The position numbers and the translations under genes were made by a program. A DNA stretch of 64,000 nt, taken from NCBI GenBank assembly GCA_002407775.1, contig DHOP01000010.1:13789-77788 (forward strand), read 5' to 3'. The stretch comes from Prevotella sp. UBA5387 (GTDB lineage Bacteria > Bacteroidota > Bacteroidia > Bacteroidales > Bacteroidaceae). This document shows, piece by piece, positions 1 to 7,870 of the stretch. The stretch's first letter is position 1; the number at the start of each line of letters is the position of its first letter. A model generated the notes under the pieces. That model was not told the DNA's origin, made no database searches, and was given only the letters and a program-made list of their open reading frames with translations.

Positions 1-1282
1 AAAGCGAGATACCATGGCATCGGCCGTACCCGAATGGGAACAGCTACGAGATCTCGCCTCCGCCATTAAACGCCATACCATCACGCATCTGGCTGACTAT
101 TTGGAACAGTTTACTCAACAGTTGGAAAGTCGAGGAGTAATAGTTCATTGGGCAAATGATGCCCAAGAACTTAACGAGATGGTCTATGGCATCCTCGAAA
201 CCCATAAGGTCACGAAGATGGTCAAGTCAAAGTCGATGCTTACAGAGGAGTGTCACCTCAATGAATATCTCATTGCGCGTGGCATCGATGTGGTCGAGAC
301 CGACCTTGGCGAGCGCATTCTGCAACTCATGCACAGTGCTCCTGCACACATAGTCATGCCAGCTATCCACATCACACGCGAACAGGTGGGACAACTGTTT
401 GAAGAAAAAGACATCTCAAAAGAACAAGGCAACTACGACCCAACATACCTCACTCAGTGTGCGCGCCAAAGCCTTCGACATGAGTTCATGGAGGCTGGAG
501 CAGGCTTAACTGGTTGCAACTTCGGCGTAGCCAAGACAGGTGACGTTGTGGTTTGCACCAATGAGGGCAATGCCGACATGTCAACGTCAGTGCCAAAGCT
601 GCATATTGTGACCATGGGCATAGAGAAATTGGTGCCCGACTATAAGAGTTTAGCCGTCTTTCAGCGACTCCTCTGCCGCAGCGCCACAGGTCAACCTACG
701 ACAACTTACACCTCCCACTTCCGCCAAGCACGTCCAGGGGCAGAGATGCATGTGGTCCTATTGGACAATGATCGCAGCGAGATGATGACCAATACACAGC
801 ATTGGGAGACCTTGAAATGCATACGATGCGGGGCATGTATGAACACTTGTCCTGTCTATAGACGGTCCACTGGAGCAAGCTACACCTACTTCATTCCTGG
901 CCCGATCGGAGTGGACCTCGGTATGCTTCACGACCCAAAGCGCTACAGCGACAACGTATCTGCCTGCTCACTTTGCATGAGCTGTGATGAGGTTTGTCCC
1001 GTAGAACTTAAGCCCGGCTCGCAGATCTACGATTGGCGACAGAGCTTAGATTCCATCGGCAGTGCTGACCCAATGAAAAAAGTGATGTCTCAAGGCATGC
1101 GCTTCTTGTTTAATAATCCCTCCGTATATACTTCGGCCCTGCGCTTTGCACCCTTGGCTAACATTGTGCCAGATGCTATGACCCGCTCACGCAAGCTCAA
1201 TGCATGGAGCGTTGGACACACCATGCCTCAATTTGCCAAGCCATCATTCCATCAATGGTGGAAAAAACAAAACAAAAAGTAA
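1..1282 (+). CDS. lutB: LutB-like lactate oxidation iron-sulfur protein (5' truncated)
   Basis: Iron-sulfur subunit of the LutABC complex, which oxidises L-lactate to pyruvate in the cytoplasm. The frame is open to the left edge, and the residues before the ATG at 14 still look like family sequence (KRD... before PEWEQLRDLA), so the true start lies outside the window and this is a partial gene. An N-terminal LUD domain is followed by two ferredoxin-type cysteine clusters, CIRCGACMNTCP at about residue 269 and CSLCMSCDEVCP at about 318 (counted from the ATG at 14), each with the CxxCxxC...C pattern of 4Fe-4S ligands. lutC follows after 13 bp, so the two are an operon and lutA is expected just upstream. 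Family assignment is firm; the substrate is inferred from the family. Confidence 0.93.
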   Translation, partial: KRDTMASAVPEWEQLRDLASAIKRHTITHLADYLEQFTQQLESRGVIVHWANDAQELNEMVYGILETHKVTKMVKSKSMLTEECHLNEYLIARGIDVVETDLGERILQLMHSAPAHIVMPAIHITREQVGQLFEEKDISKEQGNYDPTYLTQCARQSLRHEFMEAGAGLTGCNFGVAKTGDVVVCTNEGNADMSTSVPKLHIVTMGIEKLVPDYKSLAVFQRLLCRSATGQPTTTYTSHFRQARPGAEMHVVLLDNDRSEMMTNTQHWETLKCIRCGACMNTCPVYRRSTGASYTYFIPGPIGVDLGMLHDPKRYSDNVSACSLCMSCDEVCPVELKPGSQIYDWRQSLDSIGSADPMKKVMSQGMRFLFNNPSVYTSALRFAPLANIVPDAMTRSRKLNAWSVGHTMPQFAKPSFHQWWKKQNKK

Positions 1283-1295
1283 GCTCTGACACGAT

Positions 1296-1877
1296 ATGAA
1301 AAAAGAAGATTTATTGCAGAAGCTCCGTCAAAACACTAAGGAGCAATATGACATGCCTGATATAAATATTCAGGGTCTTACTTATCCTGACCTATTCGTC
1401 CAGTTCAAAGAAATGACCGAAACCGTTGGTGGAAAGGTTGTTTCAGCTAGAAAGACTGACGATATCAACCAGCTCATTCGCAACCTTTATCCAGAAGCTA
1501 AGACGTTTGCTTCTAGCTTACCTTACATTAGCATTGCACAGAAAAACCCAGACACAGTAACTGATGCTACTGATCTCAACGGCACCGATGTTGGCATTGT
1601 AGAAGGAAGATTGGGTGTTGCTGAGAATGGCTGCATCTGGATACCACAGACCATGAAAGAGAAGGCAGTGTGCTTTATCTCTGAATACCTTGTCATCATC
1701 ATCTATAGGCAAAATCTCGTGAACAACATGCATGAGGCTTATGCCCGAATTGACATGGATGAGCAATACAATTTCGGAACCTTTATCAGCGGTCCCTCAA
1801 AGACTGCAGACATAGAACAAGCTCTTGTCATGGGTGCCCAAGCTGCTCGTGGCGTTACCGTGATTGTTCTGGAATGA
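1296..1877 (+). CDS. lutC: LutC-like LUD domain protein
   Basis: 193-residue LUD-domain protein, third component of the LutABC lactate utilization system. It begins 13 bp after lutB with an ATG and contains the LUD core, including the GIVEGRLGVAENGCIW stretch near residues 100-118 that is typical of the family. The length is close to other Bacteroidota LutC proteins. It is the last gene of the operon: a strong hairpin follows at 1901-1952. No frame disruption or unusual composition is seen. The catalytic role of LutC itself is not settled in the family, so only complex membership is claimed. Confidence 0.9.
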   Translation: MKKEDLLQKLRQNTKEQYDMPDINIQGLTYPDLFVQFKEMTETVGGKVVSARKTDDINQLIRNLYPEAKTFASSLPYISIAQKNPDTVTDATDLNGTDVGIVEGRLGVAENGCIWIPQTMKEKAVCFISEYLVIIIYRQNLVNNMHEAYARIDMDEQYNFGTFISGPSKTADIEQALVMGAQAARGVTVIVLE

Positions 1878-1900
1878 CACAACGAAACTTGTAAGTTTAT

Positions 1901-1956
1901 AGCTTCGCCCTGCTACACACATGAATTCATAGTGTGAAAGCAGGGCGAAGCTTTTG
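1901..1956 (+). terminator. Terminator of the lut operon
   Basis: A 14-bp perfect stem, AGCTTCGCCCTGCT (1901-1914) with AGCAGGGCGAAGCT (1939-1952), is followed by TTTTG. The loop holds a further CACAC/GTGTG pairing around ATGAATTCAT. It lies 24 bp after the lutC stop. Confidence 0.85.
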
Positions 1957-2204
1957 TATTACTGGAATTATTCTATTGAGGAAAGGCCCTTTTTCTTCTC
2001 CACGAAAAAAAAATTTAATCTTTCAAATAGTTTTATGCAATTTGTCAATATTATTCTTGATAATTACCATTTTAGCGCAAAGATTACCCTCTTGTTCGTA
2101 TCTCAGAAAGGCATAAAGCACTGCGTTTCATATATCAATCATCAAAGTTCTAACCATTGATTCGAGAAGATTCTGCGATTGATGCTTAATGGCGACGCGA
2201 CACC

Positions 2205-2286
2205 ATAGTAAACGCACTGCGATTAGTATCGAAACGCAACGCGTTTACAGCCTAATCGCACTGCCAAAGGGCACGAATCGCGTGTC
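2205..2286. repeat. REP-like intergenic palindrome, copy A
   Basis: Holds the words GCGATTAG (2219-2226) and CTAATCGC (2252-2259) as inverted arms around AAACGCAACGCGTTT, then CACTGCCAAAGG. The same words recur at 17273-17331, 22603-22687 and 49816-49922. It sits between the convergent ends of lutC and the aminotransferase gene. The rest of the 1878-2320 gap shows no credible gene. Confidence 0.55.
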
Positions 2287-2320
2287 AGAAAATAATACTT
2301 CAAATTAGAAAAATAAAGTT

Positions 2321-3493
2321 TCAACTTTCAGGATGAAAGCTGTTAAGACATTGACACACTTTTTGCACCTCTTCATCAGTCATTGTCTGATTACAGGGAA
2401 TACTGAGCTCACAACGATGAATATCCTCGGTAATAGGAAGTTGCATGTCGTTCCACGAAGCGAAACAGACTTGTTTGTGCGGTGGAATGGGATAATGGAT
2501 CATTGTAGCTATGCCTTGCTGACGCAGGTATTCCTGTAGTTGGTCGCGATATCGAGTGAGAACGGGGAAAATATGGTACACGCAAGCCTCATCTCGGCAA
2601 CTTTCGTCTGATGCTAATGGTTGCGCTGTCTGCCACTCGCTGAGCCCTGATAGCAAAAGTTCAGGGTTATCAATGTTGCTGTAATAATAGTTTGCAATCT
2701 GCTTCCTACGTCTATTGTCTGCATCAAGATATCTCAATTTGACACTTAGCACAGCGGCTTGAAGTTCATCGATCCTACTGTTCCGACCACGATAAGGAAA
2801 CACATATTTTTCACTCGATCCGTAGTTGCCAAGCGTACACACAGTAGCAGCCAATTGTTCATCATCAGTTGTTACAGCGCCGGCATCACCAAGGGCTCCC
2901 AGATTCTTGCCAGGATAAAAAGAATGTGCAGCTGCATGTCCTAGTGAACCTGTACGACGACCAGCCTTACCACCCATGAAGGCATCAAGGGTACAACCAT
3001 GTGCCTGCGCATTATCCTCAATAAGGCGAAGATGCCAACGGTCGCAGATGTCCTGAATGCCAGGTGTCCATGCGTTGCGTCCATAAAGATGGACTAATAA
3101 GATAGCACGTGTCCGAGGTGTGATGGAATCCTCAATGCGCGTCTCATCGAGTTGCAAAGTACTTGTCCATGGCTCAACAAGGACAGGTTTCAATCCATTC
3201 TCAGTAATGGAAAGGATGGAAGCGATATAAGTGTTGGCAGGTACGATGACCTCATCGCCGTCATGCAGCACACCCATCTCCTTGTAAGCTCGGAAGATTA
3301 GTGTAAGAGCATCGAGTCCATTGCCACAACTAACGCAGTGCTGAGTACCAATATAGGCTGCATAGTCGGCCTCAAACCGTTCTGTCATCGCGCCCTTTAA
3401 GTACCAACCACTATCCACCACATTAGCAATAGCATCCATGATTTCATCACGGTGCATGGCATTGATTCGTTTAAGATTCAGATAGTCGATCAT
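2321..3493 (-). CDS. DegT/DnrJ/EryC1-type sugar aminotransferase (FdtB/QdtB-like)
   Basis: PLP-dependent aminotransferase of the DegT/DnrJ/EryC1 family, 390 residues from the chosen start. The PLP-binding lysine is in PGKNLGALGD (about K196), preceded by the EDNAQAHG motif. Next to a sugar 3,4-ketoisomerase it most likely aminates dTDP-3-keto-6-deoxyhexose to the 3-amino sugar, as FdtB and QdtB do. The start at 3493 (MIDYLNLKRIN) is preferred over an in-frame ATG at 3541 because the latter would overlap the preceding acetyltransferase gene, and homologues start near this point. It is the last gene of the minus-strand run; a palindrome (2205-2286) lies beyond its end. The exact sugar isomer cannot be told from sequence. 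Confidence 0.88.
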   Translation of the reverse strand: MIDYLNLKRINAMHRDEIMDAIANVVDSGWYLKGAMTERFEADYAAYIGTQHCVSCGNGLDALTLIFRAYKEMGVLHDGDEVIVPANTYIASILSITENGLKPVLVEPWTSTLQLDETRIEDSITPRTRAILLVHLYGRNAWTPGIQDICDRWHLRLIEDNAQAHGCTLDAFMGGKAGRRTGSLGHAAAHSFYPGKNLGALGDAGAVTTDDEQLAATVCTLGNYGSSEKYVFPYRGRNSRIDELQAAVLSVKLRYLDADNRRRKQIANYYYSNIDNPELLLSGLSEWQTAQPLASDESCRDEACVYHIFPVLTRYRDQLQEYLRQQGIATMIHYPIPPHKQVCFASWNDMQLPITEDIHRCELSIPCNQTMTDEEVQKVCQCLNSFHPES

Positions 3494-3519
3494 TCTTTTG
3501 TGAGTGTTAACGGCATGGT

Positions 3520-4458
3520 TTATAAGTCGTACTCGTACCAATCATAGCAGACGGCACGTCCGCCAAAGCCTTCTTTTTGGAATATCAGACTACGATCAAG
3601 GTCATGTCCGTCACCATTGCTCGACTTCCCAAAGTCGAAATACGGCACATCTGCATATCGATCGTGTAGTAAACTGTCAAAAAGAACATCAAGGGCACCC
3701 ATCGATTTACCCTCATTTGATGCAGAGATGTACTGGGTATGAACGACTTGTGGCGTTTCGTAAATAAGGGTTCCACCTAATGGCTTATCATCTTTCATCG
3801 CCAAATATAGATGAATTTGATCGGGGAAACGTGCCTTGAGTAGTTGTATTTCGGATAAAGTGTGTACAGGATGGGCGGAATATTTTCTATCCAGATTGTC
3901 TTCAAGGATATGCCAAAAGGCAGGAAGGTCATTGCTCTCACAAACCGTTAGCCCCTGCACCTTGGCCTTCCTAATCCCACTCTTGCGAGACTCGGTGAAG
4001 CGAAGACGTTGATTACACAAGGTTGTCGCTACATGGCGAACTGAAAGTCGAGCATCACAGACATTAGTCAGCGCGTACAAATCCTCCTCTGAGGGAAGGC
4101 GATGATAAATCCATGGAGTTGGCTTGTAGATTACTCGAACAAATCCTTGTAGGCGCAGGCAGGCATTGACAGCCGCAAAAATATCACAAACCGCAGCAAC
4201 TGTAGCCTTTTGATTAGTGAGGAGACCTCCGTAAGTGAGTCCTTGATGTGACCAAAGCACCTTGCCATCAACGTTGGCTGGTAATAGAGCGAATAGATGT
4301 CCATGCCGAAAGATCATCAGCGAATGATCGTGGAAGCGGTCACTATGGTAATCCATATATTCTCGGAGAAATAAAAACGTGCCTTGCTTCGTGGAACCAA
4401 CAAATTTATTCCAAGCCTCAGCATCCTCCGCACCATATCGTCTTACCTCCCAGTCCAT
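3520..4458 (-). CDS. GNAT/FemAB-like acyltransferase
   Basis: 312-residue protein that resembles the FemAB/BioF2-type GNAT acyltransferases: an N-terminal half beginning MDWEVRRYGAEDAEAWNKF and a C-terminal half with KDDKPLGGTLIYE followed by a short YADVPYFDFGKSS segment, typical of this group. It lies between the ketoisomerase (10 bp) and the aminotransferase (26 bp), so it probably acylates the 3-amino sugar. In characterised Fdt/Qdt pathways that step is done by a hexapeptide-repeat acetyltransferase, so this would be an unrelated enzyme in the same slot. Cytoplasmic, with no signal peptide. Function is inferred from context; acyl donor and acceptor are unknown. Confidence 0.72.
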   Translation of the reverse strand: MDWEVRRYGAEDAEAWNKFVGSTKQGTFLFLREYMDYHSDRFHDHSLMIFRHGHLFALLPANVDGKVLWSHQGLTYGGLLTNQKATVAAVCDIFAAVNACLRLQGFVRVIYKPTPWIYHRLPSEEDLYALTNVCDARLSVRHVATTLCNQRLRFTESRKSGIRKAKVQGLTVCESNDLPAFWHILEDNLDRKYSAHPVHTLSEIQLLKARFPDQIHLYLAMKDDKPLGGTLIYETPQVVHTQYISASNEGKSMGALDVLFDSLLHDRYADVPYFDFGKSSNGDGHDLDRSLIFQKEGFGGRAVCYDWYEYDL

Positions 4459-4468
4459 TGAACAATTA

Positions 4469-4879
4469 TTATGGGTTCTGTATAATTTCTCTTACATAAT
4501 CGCTATATTCACGGATATAGTCGTCTTCATCAAAAGGGTCTTCAGCCAACACTAGACATACCGCACCAGAAGAAAAGTCTTCCAATGTGCGCCATACCTT
4601 GGTCTCTACCAATAGCCCTTGATAAGGGTGATTGAGAAGAAATGATTGCTTTTCGTGAGTATTATCCAACGTAACCGTGAACGAGCCGCTGACTGCGACG
4701 ATATATTCACGGCAATGACGATGTGCATGTCCGCCTCTATGCTCGCCTGAAGGGACGTCATATACCCAATACACTCGGCTGATATCAAAGGGCACTTGTT
4801 GTCCTTGCTCCGCAACCGTGAGGTTCCCACGTGGATCTATAATTTTGGGTAGTTCTATGATTTCACCTAGCTTGGTCAT
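4469..4879 (-). CDS. Sugar 3,4-ketoisomerase (FdtA/QdtA, WxcM-like cupin)
   Basis: 136-residue RmlC-like cupin of the FdtA/QdtA family, which converts dTDP-4-keto-6-deoxyglucose to the 3-keto isomer. Visible hallmarks are DPRGNL near the N-terminus, the VYWVYDVPSGEHRGGHAH segment with its metal or substrate histidines, and VETKVWRTLEDFS. Family members are about 130-140 residues, so it is full length. It opens the amino-sugar module and is followed 10 bp on by the GNAT gene. RmlA and RmlB, which would supply its substrate, are not in the window. Whether the product has gluco or galacto configuration cannot be read here. Confidence 0.88.
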   Translation of the reverse strand: MTKLGEIIELPKIIDPRGNLTVAEQGQQVPFDISRVYWVYDVPSGEHRGGHAHRHCREYIVAVSGSFTVTLDNTHEKQSFLLNHPYQGLLVETKVWRTLEDFSSGAVCLVLAEDPFDEDDYIREYSDYVREIIQNP

Positions 4880-4927
4880 GAGTTTATATAGAGATGTAGT
4901 TTGAATATCAGAAGAAATAATATAGCT

Positions 4928-5260
4928 CTATACTTTATTGATACCGATTTTTTGCTTTACGGTTGGCGAGAAACCTTGCATCATCATTTGCCATTCTGGA
5001 GTGATGGCAAGCTTGTGGAGATCCTTTTCTATAATTTCAGTAATGACTTCGGGTTGCACATCATATCGTTTTGCAATCGCATCCAAGGGTTCCAGCTCCT
5101 TGTCAAACAAACCATAGCTGTATGAAATGATGTCCTTATCAAGTTGACCGAGCATTGTGACGAGCAAGGTCATGTTGGCTTTATCGCGCTCAGACACTAA
5201 AAGGGCCGACCTTTTCATCAATAAGAGATAGTTGTGAATGGGTAAGGTAAGTGCATCCAT
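4928..5260 (-). CDS. Small protein resembling sigma-70 region 4
   Basis: 110-residue protein of unknown function. Residues about 50-88 (from DIISYSYGLFDKE, through LDAIAKRYDVQPEVI, to EIIEKDLHKL) follow the pattern of a sigma-70 region 4 helix-turn-helix: a YGL turn, an IA..Y.V helix pair and a closing L.KL helix. No region 2 is present, so it would be a solo region-4-like domain. It lies 10 bp after the phosphodiesterase gene and 48 bp before the ketoisomerase gene, in the same direction. The resemblance was judged by eye; it could be an unrelated helical protein. No signal peptide or membrane segment. Confidence 0.55.
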   Translation of the reverse strand: MDALTLPIHNYLLLMKRSALLVSERDKANMTLLVTMLGQLDKDIISYSYGLFDKELEPLDAIAKRYDVQPEVITEIIEKDLHKLAITPEWQMMMQGFSPTVKQKIGINKV

Positions 5261-5270
5261 GAGCTTTTCG

Positions 5271-5768
5271 TTATCGTTTACCTAAAGTAATAACTTCACA
5301 ATCGGAGAATTTATTGCCCTCGATAATCAATTTTACAAGGGTCCTCTCCCTTTGCCAACCAGACATTCCGGCTGCTCCGGGATTGATATGAAGTAGATCC
5401 AGGGTCTTATCGGGCATCACTTTGAGAATATGAGAATGTCCCGAGATGAAGAGTTTGGGCGGGTCTTGCATCATGATGCGACGAACTGATGCATCATATC
5501 GCCCCGGATAGCCACCGATATGCTTCATCATCACCTCAATATCCTCAACCTTAAATCGCAGAATCTCAGGATAGCGAGCACGCATATCATAGTCATCGAT
5601 GTTGCCAAAGACGGCTCTAAAGCGTGGCTTCATGTCCTCAAACTTATCCGCTACATATGAACTTCCTATGTCACCAGCATGCCATATCTCATTGCAATCC
5701 TGGAAATAGAACTCATATTTCTCATCCCAGAAGCCGTGTGTATCGCTGATGATGCCAACTGTTGTCAT
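5271..5768 (-). CDS. YfcE/MJ0936-type metallophosphoesterase
   Basis: 165-residue calcineurin-like phosphoesterase of the YfcE/MJ0936 family, expected to hydrolyse phosphodiesters with a dinuclear metal site. All signature motifs are present in order: ISDTHG near the start, HAGDIG, FGNIDD, SGHSH and HINPGAAG. Length matches the family, which is usually 155-180 residues. It starts 13 bp after the cytidylate-kinase-like gene and precedes the small sigma-like gene by 10 bp, so it is co-transcribed with them. The physiological substrate is unknown; E. coli YfcE acts on artificial phosphodiesters. Confidence 0.9.
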   Translation of the reverse strand: MTTVGIISDTHGFWDEKYEFYFQDCNEIWHAGDIGSSYVADKFEDMKPRFRAVFGNIDDYDMRARYPEILRFKVEDIEVMMKHIGGYPGRYDASVRRIMMQDPPKLFISGHSHILKVMPDKTLDLLHINPGAAGMSGWQRERTLVKLIIEGNKFSDCEVITLGKR

Positions 5769-5781
5769 AACATTAGCTTGC

Positions 5782-6423
5782 TTAAGGTTTGACCGTTTCG
5801 GTTAAACCAAACCTTTGGCGGATAAAATTAGCGATGAATTGCTCTGTCTTCTCTATCCCAAGGACACTCGTGTTCACACAGAGGTCGTAGCTATCAGCAT
5901 GTCCCCATCGTTTGCCCGTATAGTAATTATAGTAGGAAGCACGCTCTTCTTCCTCGCATCTCAGAAATCTTTCGGCCGCCGCGCGGTCAATGTTCTTACG
6001 CTCCGAAACTCGGTCAATACGATCTTCAGGACTGGCACAAACAAAGAGATTGAACGTATTAGTATATTCTCTCAGCACATAGTCGGCTGTTCTTCCTACG
6101 AAAACACAATCTCCAGCTGCTGCTGCCTTGCGTATTGCCTCACATTGAAACTGGTAAAGACTTTCTTGACCGAAGTTGTTTTTATAGAAATTATTGTCGC
6201 CTAAAAATGGGACATGCACATGAAACAGTGTCTTAAAGAACTTCTTATGTTCATCATTCTGCTCGAAAAACTTCTCACAGAATCCACTTTCCTTGGCTGC
6301 AAGATTGAGCAGTTCCTTGTCGTAGAACTTACAACTGAACTCTTTAGCCAAAAATTTGGCTATCCTATTTCCACCAGCACCTATCTGGCGACCCACATTA
6401 ATGATGATACCCGGATTGTTCAT
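5782..6423 (-). CDS. Cytidylate kinase-like family protein
   Basis: 213-residue P-loop protein of the cytidylate-kinase-like family (Pfam AAA_33/CK2-like group). The N-terminal IINVGRQIGAGGNRIAK holds a variant nucleotide-binding loop, followed by the KFYDKELL segment usual in this family. The start at 6423 (MNNPGII) is preferred because the longer in-frame ATG at 6525 would overlap about 95 bp of the MATE gene. With this start the gap to the MATE stop is 5 bp. Members are common in Bacteroidota and Firmicutes; they are distinct from the essential Cmk, and their substrate is not established. Confidence 0.82.
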   Translation of the reverse strand: MNNPGIIINVGRQIGAGGNRIAKFLAKEFSCKFYDKELLNLAAKESGFCEKFFEQNDEHKKFFKTLFHVHVPFLGDNNFYKNNFGQESLYQFQCEAIRKAAAAGDCVFVGRTADYVLREYTNTFNLFVCASPEDRIDRVSERKNIDRAAAERFLRCEEEERASYYNYYTGKRWGHADSYDLCVNTSVLGIEKTEQFIANFIRQRFGLTETVKP

Positions 6424-6428
6424 GATAG

Positions 6429-7787
6429 CTATACTGTTTGTTTTTTTAGTTTTCTCATAAAGGAAGTCATCAGGATTGAGGCAACGACAGCTGCAATGGC
6501 ATCTGCCGTAGGTAGTGAGAACCAAACTCCGTCAACGCCAAAATAGCGAGGCAACACGGCTATTAAAGGGAGTAAGAATAGCAATTGACGAGACAGGGAA
6601 AGGAAAATACTAAGTTTTGCTTTACCTATACACTGGAAAAAATTAGTTGTGACCATTTGGAAACCGATGACTGGGAAGCAAATCATATTGATGCGGATGG
6701 CGCGTGCAGATAGTTTAATGAGCTCTGGGTCGGTAGTAAAAAGGCGAGCGCATTGCTCGGGAATGAACATTGCGATGAGCCATCCAACTGTCATAATGCA
6801 AGTAGCAGAGATAATAGAAAGTTTAACAACCTGCATCAAACGGTCAATCTGTTGACTCCCATAGTTGTAACCTGCAATGGGTTGCATGCCCTGATTGAGA
6901 CCCATGACGAACATGACGAACACTACAGCAACACTGTTTGCGATGCCGTACGATCCCACAGAGAGATCACCTCCGTACTTGACGAACTGATTGTTCATAA
7001 AGATTACCACGATGCTTGTGCAGATATTCATAAACAAAGGGGAAACACCCACTTCAACAATGCTCTTCACCAAAGCCTTCTTTAATCGATAAGTGCCACG
7101 CTTGAGATGCAGAAATGCTTTCTTATCACTCAGTAATACCATTTGATAAATGAACGCCATTGCCTGCGAAATGATTGTGGCAATAGCCGCTCCTCGAATG
7201 CCCCAACCCCACCAAAGGATAAAGATCACGTCCAGCATGATGTTCATCACCACTGTGAAGAGGGTGGCATTCATAGCCTGTCGTGGCTTTCCTGCTGCGC
7301 GAAGCACAGCGTTCATACCAAAGTACTCATGCGTAATGATATTGCCTACGAGAATGACTTGCATGAAATCGCGCGCATATGGCAGCGTCTGATCACTAGC
7401 ACCAAAAAATCTAAGAATTGGGTCGATGAAAATTAGACATATTGTCCCAAACATCAATCCAACAATAAAGTTTAGCGTCAAGGTATTACCCAATAGATTT
7501 TCTGCCGTCTTATAATCACGCTGACCAAGTCTAATCGAGATCGCAGTCGAAGCCCCCACGCCCACGGCAGCACCAAACGCCGCCGAAAGATTCATAAAAG
7601 GAAAGGTGATTGCAAGACCAGAGATTGCCAAAGGACCTACCACCTGACCAATAAAGATACGGTCAATGATGTTATAAAGGGAAGAAGCGACCATCGCAAT
7701 GATCGCAGGCATCGCATATCGCAGGAGTAATGAGCCTACGGGTTTGGTACCTAATTCTAGTGTTGCTTGTTTGTTATCTTTCTCCAT
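6429..7787 (-). CDS. MATE family efflux transporter
   Basis: 452-residue inner-membrane transporter of the MATE (NorM/DinF) family that exports drugs or metabolites using a sodium or proton gradient. About twelve hydrophobic helices are visible in two halves, with the family's opening pattern (KPVGSLLLRYAMPAII, then LYNIIDRIFIGQ) near the N-terminus and the matching NQGMQPIAGYNYGS in the second half. It is the first gene of the minus-strand run; a TACTTTTG -7 box lies 10 bp before the ATG. Substrate cannot be predicted. Confidence 0.92.
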   Translation of the reverse strand: MEKDNKQATLELGTKPVGSLLLRYAMPAIIAMVASSLYNIIDRIFIGQVVGPLAISGLAITFPFMNLSAAFGAAVGVGASTAISIRLGQRDYKTAENLLGNTLTLNFIVGLMFGTICLIFIDPILRFFGASDQTLPYARDFMQVILVGNIITHEYFGMNAVLRAAGKPRQAMNATLFTVVMNIMLDVIFILWWGWGIRGAAIATIISQAMAFIYQMVLLSDKKAFLHLKRGTYRLKKALVKSIVEVGVSPLFMNICTSIVVIFMNNQFVKYGGDLSVGSYGIANSVAVVFVMFVMGLNQGMQPIAGYNYGSQQIDRLMQVVKLSIISATCIMTVGWLIAMFIPEQCARLFTTDPELIKLSARAIRINMICFPVIGFQMVTTNFFQCIGKAKLSIFLSLSRQLLFLLPLIAVLPRYFGVDGVWFSLPTADAIAAVVASILMTSFMRKLKKQTV

Positions 7788-7797
7788 AGGATAGTTG

Positions 7798-7805
7798 CAA
7801 AAGTA
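7798..7805 (-). promoter_or_regulatory. -7 promoter box for the MATE operon
   Basis: On the minus strand the sequence reads TACTTTTG, a full match to the Bacteroidota TAnnTTTG -7 element, 10 bp upstream of the MATE start. No clear -33 TTTG was found. Confidence 0.6.
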
Positions 7806-7814
7806 CTAAAAAGA

Positions 7815-7846
7815 TTTGGTGTTTCGCCTTTTTACACCTATTTTTG
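7815..7846 (+). promoter_or_regulatory. Promoter of the subtilase gene
   Basis: TTTG (7815-7818), a 20-bp spacer and TATTTTTG (7839-7846) match the Bacteroidota -33/-7 arrangement. The -7 box overlaps an in-frame ATG at 7844, which supports the later start at 7871. Confidence 0.7.
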
Positions 7847-7870
7847 CAAGACCCAAATAAAAATTCATGT

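Noticed and set aside
1934..2160. Short reading frames in the gap after lutC
   Set aside because: They begin inside the lut terminator, have low-complexity AT-rich composition and no family resemblance.
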